From: Filosporella fistucella
Taxonomy: Eukaryota; Ascomycota; Leotiomycetes; Helotiales
NCBI GenBank assembly: GCA_030077755.1
Contig: JAQJZZ010000014.1
Location: 1,922,001-1,986,000 of the forward strand
Length of the DNA: 64,000 nt
Reading direction: 5' to 3'
Under the pieces are notes generated by a model. It worked only from the letters and a program-made list of their open reading frames with translations. It did no database searches and was not told the origin of the DNA. Of this stretch, positions 12,038 through 23,878 are shown piece by piece. The translations under genes and the position numbers were made by a program. Position 1 is the stretch's first letter; every line of letters starts with the position of its first letter.

Positions 12038-14743
12038 ATGCTTTTCCCTCTCTCAATCCTGTTGTTTGCCTCTCTGGCTTCAGCTGATTGCACCTCCGAC
12101 AATTGTCTGCGTGCTTTTCGAGCAACGCAAACTCCGACTCGACTGCAAGTGGCAAAGCAATTTTGTGCTACATTCAAACCAGCTGCTCCCACTGGAATCC
12201 CCTCGTTTGCGTCGAGTGCGTGCATCAAGAACCAGAATGGAAATCGTACTGCTAGAATCGCCAGTGCTTGTGCTTGCATTGCGGCATCTCCTGCAACGAC
12301 CACTGCAGCTCCTACCGTCGTTGCTACGCCTCCACCAAGCGGAGCATGTGCTCTTGTGAGCAGTTCATCCTCTGTTCAAAAAGCTGCAAATCCATCTGGT
12401 ATGAAAATCACGTGCACACGCTTAACCAGCACTGACTACCCTTCCAGCTACACCAACAGTCGCAGCATCTCTGGCTCGAGAATGTCTAAATTCTGTGCCT
12501 TTGAACAAGACGGCTGCAATTCAACTTGTTGATTCCATGTTCCCGTATCTGGAATGGCAAAGTGGTGAGTCGATCAGTACGTCATGGGGTTCAGAGTGAT
12601 TTGCTGATGTGTTTCAGATTCTGCATGGAAGAAGGCTCCCCCTGCCGATTACTTCTACCCGCCTCATGACATTTTTGCGTATCTGGCCTCGGTGAAGAAG
12701 AATTTGCAGGCCGATAAATATGTTAATGAATATGGTAAGTTATGAATCATTTGAATTTGAAACTTATTTTGTGTTCCGAGGTCAAACGGTTTTGAAGCTC
12801 AAAAATGCTGAGTGGGGCAAGGAGGGTTTGCTGACTTCATGATGCAGAATTTCAAGCCGATCTTTACCAAGTCTTTGCACGAGCACATGATGGTCATTTC
12901 GTCTTTTATCCGGATGCATTGACCAAGGCTTTTGAGTTTGGCCGAACGAGATCCCTCGTTTCTATTAGTGAGGATGGATCATCACTTCCCGTGATCAAGA
13001 TATATGGTGAGTTGTGTGGAGAGAGGTCAGGATAGAATTCATGCTGATTCGGAATAGAGGATTTTGTCGTCTCGAATTCTACAGCATCTGTCGTTACTGA
13101 GATTAATGGTGTTGAGGCTTCTAAATATGTCGCAGGCTTTGCCTATACTGCTTCTTTCAACCAGGATGCAGACGCAGCTTATAATTCGATGTTTTATGAG
13201 AAGGCATTCGTTGCAGGGGCCGTGTCTAATGGTTACTTTTCAGGAGGTGGACGTATGAGGTATGTTCTCTCTTTTGCTTTCTATGGACCATGCTGAAATT
13301 TACAGATACATTTATCCTGGAGACAACACGACTTTCACCTTCGCAAATGGATCCACCTTGACAACTGAGAATATTGCCAAGGTCAAGGGTAACTTCGCCC
13401 GAGTAACCAACGGAACTACATTCTATCAAGTCTTCTGTACCGGCCCAAGCAGCCGTGCTGGTGTAGCTGAAGTGGACGGTCTTGAGGTGGAAGCTGCAGA
13501 GGAAGAATTGGTTCCAACTGTCCTCGCTCCTGGGTATCCTCCTGCTGTTGTCATTACTTCTGATAGTGTTGTTTCGGGATATTATCTTGATGGCGCTGGA
13601 TATGAAGATGTGGCTGTTATCAGTCTCCTGGCGTTCGAATCGAATTCGGTCACTGAGTTCCAGTCAGTGGCTCAAACCTTCTTCGCCGCTGCCATTCGCG
13701 ACGGAAAGAAGAAATTGGTCATTGATTTGAGTGCTAATGGTGGTGGATATATTTTGCAAGGTTACGACCTTTTCAGACAGCTCTTCCCCGATATTGTCCA
13801 GGATGGGTTTTCTCGTTGGAGAGAGAGCGATACACTTCTCGCAATTTCGCAGGTTTACTCCAATAACACAGCAAATTTCGATCCAAGCAACGCCCCATCT
13901 AGTCTCGTCAATCAGTACGAAAGTTTCTTCAACTACCGTTACGACCTGAATCTGACAAATCAGAATTTCCAGTCGTTTGCAGACAAATTTGCTCCTCGAC
14001 AACTACGAGGTGACAATTTTACGGCCACAGTACGATGGAATCTTTCCGATCCTCTAACCACTAGTAATGGGCAATATGGTCTTGGAACAGATGTGACTGG
14101 ATATGGAAGCCGAACAAATTTCACTCAGCCATTCAAGGCAGAGAACATAATTATGCTACAAGATGGATATTGTGCCTCGACATGCACTCTATTTTCTGAA
14201 ATGATGCGAATCCAAGCAGGCGTCAAATCGATTGCAATGGGAGGTCGACCCAAGACTGGACCAATCCAAGGAGTTGGTGGTATCAAGGGAGCTCAGATTC
14301 TCTCCTGGACCGATATTTACTCTTCTGCTCAAGATGCGCTCAAAACTGCGACTCCTGAACAAGCCGAAATTCTGAAGCGTCTTTCACCATACCCCATCAA
14401 CCGTAGCTCAAGCAATGGTATCAATGTCAGAGATCAAATCCTTCGTGACAACGTGGAAGATGGTCTACCAGCGCAATTTGTTCGTGAAGAAGCAGATTGC
14501 AGACTTTACTACACCAAGCCTATGATCACTGACGTGACAGCATTGTGGAAAGCAGCAGCAGACGCAGCCTTTAATGGCAAGACCTGTGCAGCAGGTGGTC
14601 TATCCAAGCCAAAGAGAGGTCTTGAGAGTGTCCCAAGATCGAAGGCGTTGGGAGGCAAGACGAAGCCTAAGGTCATCAGGAAGGCAAAGACGGTAAAGAC
14701 TGCCGAGTGGGCTGCGAGACACGAGCAGAAGGTTATTCCTTAG
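12038..14743 (+). CDS. Secreted S41-family (CPAF-like) serine peptidase with N-terminal Cys-rich module
   Basis: Six exons (12038..12398, 12448..12564, 12618..12734, 12848..13006, 13058..13259, 13306..14743) give about 797 aa. A signal peptide (1-16) is followed by a Cys-rich module with DCTSDNCLRAFRA and SACACI, a Thr/Ala/Pro linker, and then the fungal CPAF-like S41 region beginning ACALVSS. The region includes ARECLNSVP, YLEWQSD, the AHDGHF segment with the candidate catalytic His (about 212-216) and GYCASTC with the candidate Ser (about 606-611). N-glycosylation sequons are frequent. Fungal relatives include the ustP-type S41 proteins. The C-terminal 40 residues are Lys/Arg-rich and unusual for a secreted enzyme. 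Function: extracellular or vacuolar endopeptidase by family; substrate unknown. Confidence 0.88.
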
Positions 14744-15754
14744 ACTCATAGCTCTGGGTGTCATATTCCGCATTGCTCTTCCTAAAAGTAAAGTAGATCT
14801 TGGAGGGTTGTATCGTGGACTTTAGTCATAGACATACAATCATAATGTTTTTTTGAGTCTCAATGGCCTTAGTTTAAGTGATGATTTCGAACGCTGGTAA
14901 GATGTGGCTCGCCTAGCTCATTCCAAGTGCATATATCTATTCCGAGGTTGGCGGTCGTTTGTTTCTTGTATCGCTATCCGTGATTCCAGAGGACTTCCGT
15001 TTGCTTTCCCAGTGTGTCAAAGGGACAATCATCCCAAATTCAGCGTCCAGGTCCCTACATTGTAGGCTTAAACCACTATGATTTAGCGAGTCGCCACCGC
15101 TGAAGGAACACCAAAACGTGGAACAAAGTTTGCGATTGAAAGTGGTATTCTTACTTTGTACAATATGATAAGGCGCTTGAGTTTTCGTTAGTATGACGAG
15201 TTATGAATTTTGATTTTAAAATGAAAATGAGCGTGCCTTTGTGAGTGGATTTATATCTACAAGAAGGGTATATTGGGGGATATATCCCCCGGCCTTCTGC
15301 GATTAGGATAGATGTACTTATTTTTATAACGATATCTGTTCTATACGTGATTTTTCAAGCATTTCCCCCTACCTTTTGTAAGGCAAGACTTTTCTGTATA
15401 TAGAGCAGTTAGGTAGAACATAATTATAATTTAACTATAAACCAAAAAGTGCGGAGATCATATGACTAGTATGAAGGTAAAATAATATACACAGCAATCT
15501 GCAACATTCAAGGAGTTGTAAACTCAAACTTTTCAACATTTTTACTACCCGATTTGTTCGTCCCCACAGGTAACACGGCCAACCCCTTTATCAACCCCAC
15601 CATCGCACCCCCACTTTCGCTTCTCACCTCAGGGGTTCACTTCCCTGCCACGCATCAGATAAGATAAAGCCTTGGCAAGCACAAAAACATCCGGCATCGC
15701 AGTTTCCTCCAATCCTTCCTCTCTCATTTGCAACAACATTCATGAGACGATACG
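14744..15754. other. Intergenic, 1.0 kb, AT-rich
   Basis: No gene is seen. The interval holds a 16-bp perfect palindrome (15275..15290) inside a longer interrupted inverted repeat, and AT-rich sequence up to the start of the hydrolase gene. Confidence 0.5.
15275..15290. repeat. Perfect 16-bp palindrome
   Basis: The sequence GGGGGATATATCCCCC equals its own reverse complement. It is flanked by AGAAGG about 7 nt to the left and CCTTCT 2 nt to the right, extending the dyad with a gap. It lies between the S41 and hydrolase genes. It could be a binding site for a dimeric regulator or part of a 3'-end structure; neither is shown. Confidence 0.8.
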
Positions 15755-18137
15755 ATGAGTGAGAAAGCTAGCTTAGGTGAGGTTGTTAGACCTCGGGAAT
15801 CGCGGATTGGGATTGTGCAAAGACTTCTGGTTATTGTACTGGGTGCCATATGTGTTGGTCTTGTGACTGGTAGATTTGAAGGTGTTTTGGGGGGTCGGGA
15901 TGGGGGATGGAGATGGGGAGGGAAAGATGGAAATGAGGTGGTAGTGGGCGTGAGGAGATGGAGTGAAGTGAGTTTGGAAATTCAAGAATAACGTTTTCGA
16001 AGAATCTTTGTCTGGCGTATGAAAACTGACTCGTGTAAAGGTAATTCCGTCGGAGGAATTGATATGGCATCGCTGCTACGATATATATGACTGTGCCAGA
16101 CTGGATGTGAGTATAGCTCCATTGAATGCTTTGCTGGTGTAAAATTCGACTCTGTCAGCTGATTTGTGCGAGGTTCCACTGGATTGGCTCGTTTCTGATT
16201 CGAGGAAAGTTACCATTGCAATCATTCGATACAATGCCACCGAGAGGTTGGACTATAAAGGACCGGTGTTTATTAACCCAGGTAGAGTTTTTCAGTGGTC
16301 AAACACATGTTCTGACTTAGTGCAGGTGGTCCTGGAGGATCAGGAATCTGGTTCGTGAAACATTTGGCACCGTATTATCAGTACGTCGTGGGAAGAAATC
16401 ATGTATGGATTGCTTCGAAACCCAGCTACGCTTACTGATCTTCCCAGGATATAATTTCATTCGACCCTAGAGGCGTTGGAGCTACCACTCCTAGTATAAA
16501 CTGCTGGAACGATTCCCTGTCAAGCAGCTCCTCTGTCATATGGGATCTCCAGGAACCACCTGTGATTGATGCACATCCGGGAATTCTATATGATGCATAT
16601 GCACATGCAAAGGCGTTCTCGCAGCAATGCAAAGATAATATCGGAGAGATTGGCAGATATGTGAGTACGCCGAACGTGGCAAGAGATATGCTTCATATCG
16701 CGGAGAAGCTAGGACAAGAGAAAATCAAGTACTGGGGCTTCTCATATGGAACTTTTCTGGGAGTTACTTTTGCTTCCCTTTTCCCCGACAAAGTGGAGAG
16801 GATGGTAAATGATGGTATGTGGTTTATGTCACTTGGAGGAATCGCGCTGACTGAAACTAGGCAACGTCGACGCTATTGACTATGTCTCTGGGAGAGGAAC
16901 CCATTTTCTGGCGGATACAGACAAGGTTATGTCCGCATTTTACAGATTCTGCCACCAAGCCGGTCCTTCCCTTTGCGCACTTTACGATACTTCGCCATTA
17001 GCCATTGAGGCTCGATTGTCTTTGCTCTTAGCGAATATTAAAATGAATCCGGTGATCGTTCCGGCTTTGCTCCCTATGAGCAATCGTCCAGAGATTCTAT
17101 CATACTCCAATATTCGGCGAATGATTTCATCAGCCCTATACAGGCCGCTCGTGATGTTCCCACCACTAGCAGAAGCACTCGCAGCTCTTGAGGTGGGCGA
17201 TGGAAGGCCTTTCCTCAACCTGGCGAGGCAAGGAGGGTATGAATTATCTCTATGCCAGAACAGTTACCACGCAAGTGATGGAGATGTGGAAAATCCCACG
17301 CCAGAAATTCCAGAGGCAGAAGGTAGTGCGGATGCAAGCAAAGCTATATTCTGCTCTGATGGAGAGGATGTCCCAGATGGAGTGGAGAAATTTGGGCAGT
17401 ACATGGACATTTTACAAAACTTGAGCTTTGCGGCTGGGGCGACGATGGCAAGCATGATACTCTCGGTATGCAGCCTTTTTTCCTTATTTCCCTATTCCTG
17501 AATTTGCAGTAGATCCACTTCTGACGGAAATTCGGCCAGCTCGCCTGATAAAATTTTGCCAAATTCCTGTGCTAATTTGTTGCAGTGTGTAGGATGGAAG
17601 TTGAAAGGCAAATGGCAGTACACTGGTAATTATAAACTTTTTATATGCGCAAAGGATTCTGACTTGCGCATAGGACCATTCGAGGGAAATACTTCTCATC
17701 CCATTCTCTTCATCGCTAATACAGCTGATAATGTGACCCCACGCTTCAGCGCATTGCGAAATGCAAAGGGTTTTCCGGGATCAGTTGTGGTGACACAAGA
17801 TTCTTATGGGGTAAGACTCCTTCTTTCCAGATGATAACTTATCACTTTTTTGGAAACACACTTAACCATTCTCGGTGTATCAAATGCCTTGATTGAAAGC
17901 TGACTCCTTAATCAGCACACGTCTCTCTGCTCTCCATCTCGATGCACTGCACTTACCATCCGAGCCTACTTTCAGAACGGAACACTTCCTGAACCAGGCA
18001 CCGTTTGTCCCACAGATCTCGTGCCTTTCGAACCGTGGGACACGATCTCTTCGAAGAAGATGCCTGAGGGTTTGGACAACTCCACTCTGGACTACTCATT
18101 GATGAAGCTGATGAACGCTCCCGTTGTAGTCTTCTGA
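15755..18137 (+). CDS. Membrane-anchored alpha/beta hydrolase, tripeptidyl aminopeptidase (TAP) type
   Basis: Nine exons (15755..15967, 16041..16106, 16173..16281, 16326..16402, 16448..16814, 16861..17465, 17586..17625, 17674..17810, 17916..18137) give about 611 aa. A single hydrophobic segment (about 20-40) anchors the N-terminus, so it is probably type II membrane-bound or secreted. The enzyme begins at CARLDVPLDW and has the oxyanion GGPGGSG, DPRGVG, the nucleophile elbow GFSYGTFLG (Ser), NTADNVTP with the candidate Asp, and SYGHTSLC with the candidate His; the last lies in the TAP-like C-terminal domain. The triad is complete. Such enzymes cleave N-terminal peptides or small esters and amides; they occur both as general secreted peptidases and in secondary-metabolite loci. 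No biosynthetic genes lie beside it here. Confidence 0.88.
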
Positions 18138-18967
18138 GGCCTACACAAGATTGAATGAATGAGGGATGGGATATGAATTACGAATCTTTTACCAATATGA
18201 CGATACCAACATTTTCAAGCACAAAATGGACTCAGCATTGACGTGGCTTGGATCACAATCAAATGAGGGTTGAGAAACGCCAACGGACCAAAATTCAGAC
18301 GTACAGTGGCCCTACCCAATTAATGAATTTTATGCTGTATTGGAACCTGTAAAAGTTAAGCTTGAATCGTCCCATCGATGGCAATGGCAATGCCCCGCCC
18401 TCGTGACTAAATGCGCTTGAGTCGCGACTCGGTCACCGCAGAAACGAACTTCATGAACTGATCTTTGATGATTCTACTTCTTCATCCTCTATCTACAACA
18501 GCAGAGCTTGATACTTGCGATTTCCTATCCTCTTCCTGAACCTTATTCATTCAACAAGAGTTCATTAAGTATAGAGTGTTCTTACTGTTGATTGATATTG
18601 TCTCATAACTTTCTGGCTTCCTTCCAATACCCTAAAGCGCACCAGCATCGCGTCAACTGAGACGAATGTCCCAGTCCGAGATATCCGAGAGTATACAGAA
18701 GAGCCGATACTAAGTGTGGAATTGTTCACGTATTTTCTTTATGTTCCATGCGAGCTTTAACCCAGCTTGACATATCGCAGACCCCTCCTTTATAGTATTA
18801 CGATTTCCAGTGGCGTGTTACACTATATTTTCACATTAACTATTGGTCTACAGCGCCAGTCGACTCTGAACTCAATAACTTTGTCTATCATGTCTCGTTT
18901 CCGATATCACGATGCACTCCCCACCGAATCATACCTCCGCACTGCACACCTACTACATTCTAACAAA
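18138..18967. other. Convergent intergenic region
   Basis: About 830 bp lie between the ends of the hydrolase gene (+) and gene A of the central island (-). There is no supported gene or strong structure. It marks the left border of the island. Confidence 0.5.
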
Positions 18968-21900
18968 TCACCCAAGATCATCTGATTTCAACGGCTGCAT
19001 CAACTGCAAGTAGCCTTCCAACATTGTGTACGGTCCAGCCTCGAACCGCAACCTGCCATCATCTAACAATTTGTTAGCGCCTTACTCAAGACCAAAGCCT
19101 ATAAGAAACAACTTACCTTGTCCGACATCAAATGCATTATAGTGTCTCTTGCCATCAGATGCCTCATCCAGCGGATACGGCTCAAGCCAATTCCAGGTAC
19201 CTCTTCTTGCCGCCAGAGGCAATTTGATAGGAGCTTCATCACGATCACTAACAGAACCCTGTTGCCGGCTCAGCCAATCTTTGGCAATCACAGCCTTAGT
19301 AGAGTCATAGGCGCTGGGAAGGTTTTGTGTCACTAGAATTGGACCGATATGGAAGAATGCACCTGGAGGAAGCTCGGTCAGTTGAGAGGCCCTTGAATAG
19401 AGTTGGAGTCTGAAGACAAAACAAAGGGACTTACTCATTCTCTCGAAGACGCTCTGCACTGTCCAATCGGGCAATCTCAGCGATTTGATCGGTAATATCG
19501 GACTATATACATGCAGTGGAGTATATGGATCGATCAAAAGCGTTTTCACGTTGAGTTTGGCGGTATGCGCCATGACAAAGCCACCATTACCGAATTCTCC
19601 TTCCGGATGGATATAATAAGGACTCAATGTGTCAAAATTTCCTGGCTGGATTTCCGTACGTGGATCATTTTGCTCCACGGCTGCTCCACCAGATCGCATG
19701 AAATACGTATAGAGCTTAGACCAGTTAGTTACTCCTGGCTTGATTCTATCCAGGTCGCAGTACCCTACCACACCGTCGAAGGGCCGATCTTTGTCTCCAA
19801 TCTTGATGGGAAATTTGTACCCAAAAAGTCGATCGGCGTCCGATGGTTCGTTGGGTACTACTGGTTGCAAAGCAGGAATGACTTGTGACTCATGTGGTGG
19901 CAGAGCCAGTTCTAAGCTGAATCCGACATTGACAAGTGCAAAGGGCTTGCCAATGATTGAGCTTGCATATGTGCCATATGAGGCAGGAGCAAAGGACATA
20001 GATCCAACTGCCTCAACAATCATTTCCCAGAATGACCTCAGATATGCTGCCCCAGTCGTGGGATGAGACATCGCCGAGATGAGATTCTGAAGCTGTGGAG
20101 AGACAAGCTTGGAGAGACCAGGGGCGGGATCAAAAGGTTGCCATGATGGTGACTTGATTGAATTGGAAGGGCCCTGCCAAATAATGAGTTCCAATTCTCC
20201 AATGCTGCGATTCCTGATTTACTTACTCCTAAAGACATCTCAACGAAAAATGCCCCTTCCCCAGTGAAGAATTGAAGAGCTTGGTCTGCAACATTCACAA
20301 CAACCCTGTAACTCGTCAGCAGGCCACTCACGCTATAAATGCGAAGGGAATTAGAGCTCACCAGCCAAACACAGGTTGTTCCCAATCTGCAACATTTTTC
20401 CATCGAAGGAAGCGTCCAAAAGTGTCATATTGTGGAAGTACGAACTCAGCATTCAGTCTAGCCTCTTGATTGATAGCCGGCGTCAACTGTACGTATGGGG
20501 AAAGTGGATAGTCGCCTGGAAGGTTCTGATCGATTTCAGTTATTGGTGTTATCGTGTTCAACTGGGTGGTTCCAGGCACCAGTCCTGGACAAAGTTGATC
20601 CCCTAAACATGGGTAGATTGTGTTTTTCAAAGCAGTCTGATCTTGAAGCGGAAGCTCCGGAGATATTGCGCTTATAACTTGGCCAAACTTGTCAATGACA
20701 TTAAGTTTTGAGAATCGGAATTGTCCATGGGTTACCCCTTTGAACGGCCTTTTGGTGCCAGCCGAGAAATCAATCGTTCCACCGTATGGTGTCAAAGCAC
20801 TTTCTTCTCCAATGAGCTTGAAGTCAGCCTCAGTAAATCCGATCGGTGCTCCAGCGGTTAACGCAGCAATTATTGGATCACTTCCCTCTACTCCAGGAGT
20901 ACTGAAATTTGGCTGAACATGAGTCCCTTGCATGACAGTGAGGAGGTTCGTCGTCATGCCTTCCATCTCCGCAACTGCGAAGTGGACTTTGTCGATGTTT
21001 GCCTTCAGATCATTGATTTCTGTCTCTGAGAGGGTTACACTAGGATCCGAAAGCACCTGCTCGACGAGGGCTTTCAGATTGATGCCTGAATGTGGTAAAA
21101 GGATCGCACGCCCCGATACCGCTCGATTATCCAAACTGTTGCTGCGATCGTTGAAGATGCCTTCCTTGACGTCATATCGCACACGTTTCTGAGTACTGTC
21201 TACTGCGGATGTCGTCAAACTGACTGACCACTTGTCGAATGGAATGTGGAAATAGTCAGCCTCCCATTCGATGTACAGTGGACACCAAGGTTGCCCATTC
21301 CAGCGCTTGAAACCAAGTCCAGACCCACGATCTAGAGATAAGAACGACTCGCGGAGCAAGACATTTGCTGGTTGCCATACGTTTGGAGCGTATGGCAGAG
21401 GTAGTGTGGCATTGGGTGGAATGCTTGCTTTCACATCAGACAACAGTCTCACGCGAACATACCCTGCATACTCCGGGAGCCACCCAGTCTCCATGCCGGC
21501 CAAGCAAAGGGTGGGATCTCTTCTTTGAAAAAACGTTGATTGGGGCACACATCGCGAAGGAACGATCGCACCGACGCGAATTTGAAAGCCTGGAAGTCTC
21601 GGACCTTCGACAATATATGCCAAACGATCCTCCAATCCAGTGTCTGGCGACGATATAAGGGCCGTGAGTGAGATGACCTCCGATCGATATTTGGCGAGGA
21701 GATTCTGGTAGTATGTAATCCTCGCAACATCTTCATTCTGAACATCGGATACAAAACTCCACCATACAGAAAACAATGACCATCTCTTGAGCTTCAGCTT
21801 CCTTTTTGCTGTATCTAGCTGGTATTGCAAATCACTAGCCCGACGAAGAAATTCGCGCTCAGAGGCATCGAATCCTGCGATACGCTTGACACCTGGACGA

Positions 21901-23288
21901 GCTGGAGCACCACCAGGGGCTGCCTTACCATCGTAATGCCATTCTCGTCCACCTTCGGAGGGAGCGAAGTTGCGTGCGAATATCAGATCGGCAGCCTTAA
22001 GGCGAGAATCAAAATCATCGCCAGTGGATTCAAGCAGCTGCCCAAGACTGAGGAGGTCCTTTGCCAAGGAACCCGTTCCCGGCCCTAACGGCGCATTTTC
22101 AGTCCCATCCTCTGATCGCCCCTCATGAGCCCGAAGAAAGCTGAGAATTGCATCTAGTCCTGTTGTCCCTACCGATACTGGCTCCATGGGGGTATCGGTA
22201 TTAGATTTGAATAGGCCAGCGAATAGGTCCGCTGGTGTGTCCGGCTTTACATCGCGATCGTACTGTACGTTATATATTGTGCCATAGCAAAGGGTTCTGA
22301 ACTCTTTTTTTGTCTGGAGAAAGCGTTCTGGATAATCCAGAAAGAGAGCATGCAGTCGATGGCTTAATGCGCCAATCATACCCGCCTTGGTATATAAAGG
22401 ATCTTCCGTTTCCACTTCATGCCAGCCAACGATCGAGTAGTCGCAGTTTACTTTGGTCAAGTATTGGGTATTACCAGTAGGATCCTGAAACTGGAAGTTG
22501 TCAATGATCGAGAAAACGTTTGGATTGTGAACAGCATTGTCAGCAAAACAGAAGTTGGACGAGTTCATGACTGTAAGTGGAATACGTTTGGCATTAGGAG
22601 GTCGGTTGTCAGGCCAATTCATAGCAGGAAACTTGGCTCCAATATATACACTCGATTGTGCATTCAATGCATCCGGAGAACTGGGTTCAGATGCTGTGAC
22701 GTAGGGACTGACATCGGTTTCGAGGTCAACTTCAGGCCCAAGGTCGCTGATGTCGAACATCATGTCGCTTTCAACAATCCAAGCTCTTCTCTTTTCTACA
22801 GCCGGAGCCTCTGGCACAGAGGATCTGATGTTCCTCACTACACACCACCGATTAGGAACGAGACGAAACTCTGGGCTTGAGTTGAGATCCCTATTCTGCG
22901 TCACCATCTGTTTAGACGCATATTGGACCTCGTCGGCGCCACTTGTTCCTACACGGTACATTCGTGGAAGGCTCCAGTGTACATATACTCCAACACGGTT
23001 TTGCCTCAGCGGAGGAACCGTAGGAGAATCACTTGACGGATCATTTGCGTTAAGTAAAACCGATTGAAGGGATTCAGTAGCAGAAATGCGCGAATTGCTT
23101 GATGCTGGCTGACTTGACGTGACATCGACATGAGAGAGAATATCAGGCCGGATTTGACGCTTGTCAGGTCGAAGTCCAAGGTAGTCGGGTTGTGTGATGG
23201 GTGCAATTCGTGACTCTCCCGAGTCGCAAACTAGTCGATTCAAGATGAATGCATCTACATTCATTGGCACACATACAACGTCCGTCAT
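18968..23288 (-). CDS. Island protein A: large uncharacterised bacterial-type protein
   Basis: Exons 23288..20362, 20305..20227, 20173..19435, 19362..19117 and 19062..18968 give about 1361 aa. Stopping at the first in-frame stop near 19082 would lose a tail that reads GRLRFEAGPYTMLEGYLQL; splicing a 54-nt intron with a GCTAAC branch restores it. Recognisable stretches are GVYVHWSLP (about 100-108), VPNRWCVVR (about 144-152), WIVESD (about 170), YSIVGWHEVE, TLCYGTIYNV, and a helical, coiled-coil-like segment with RWSLFSVWWSFV (about 476-545). I recall this set from long hypothetical proteins of soil bacteria, where the function is also unknown. There is no signal peptide or membrane helix, and the rest appears beta-rich. 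It is divergent from gene B, 590 bp away. The start is the ATG giving MTDVVCVPMNVDAF; the upstream frame has only a TTG. Confidence 0.8.
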
Positions 23289-23878
23289 TGTTGCCGACTT
23301 GCAACGAATATTCGTGGGCGCTGGAGATTTAAATCGCAAACTTGATATTAAAAGCTATCCTCTCAATATCGGCCATTCTCAGGCGTGTAATTATGTCCAG
23401 CGTGAAATCTGAGTTGCTAATCGGGTAGAAGACTGGCCACTGATCAAATTAGTTGCGGCGCTTGGCAACATGGGATTTGCGCCACAAACTGGTCCTTCAA
23501 GGCAACCCTAACCGATGGCTTCTTCAGCCCTTCAGCTCCGAATCTCTCACTGCCTGCTCAGCAAAAAGTACGTCAAATTCCAAGAAATAATCAGGCAAAA
23601 GCAAAGGGCCAAGGATTCTGCAGATAAAAGAGGGGTTCAATTGGATGTGACTTGGAACAGATAGGGCTGGGAGCATACTCCATATACAAGAATACGGATT
23701 TTAACAATTGGTATGACGATTGCACCGCTATCTTCAGCCTCTACGAGACTTGCTGTGTTGTCTCTGCGTTACAGACAAAAACTCAATCTCTACAAACCTG
23801 TCTCATCTGCATGAGTGTCGGCATCAAATTCTGAGCTGCTTTTGATTCTCACAATTTTGCCATACAGGTCTCGCTGTC
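23289..23878. promoter_or_regulatory. Bidirectional promoter region of island genes A and B
   Basis: 590 bp separate the two start codons, which face away from each other. No clear shared motif or TATA box stands out by eye. Joint control of A and B is inferred only from the head-to-head arrangement. Confidence 0.45.

Noticed and set aside
12038..18137. Secondary-metabolite or ribosomal peptide cluster around the S41 and TAP-type genes
   Set aside because: No synthase, precursor repeat protein, DUF3328-type oxidase or other tailoring gene lies beside them.
19082..19116. End of island protein A at the stop near 19082
   Set aside because: The sequence lies inside a 54-nt intron with good donor, branch and acceptor; splicing adds a tail that fits the protein better.
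20227..23339. Start of island protein A at 23339
   Set aside because: That codon is TTG, not ATG; the first in-frame ATG is at 23288.
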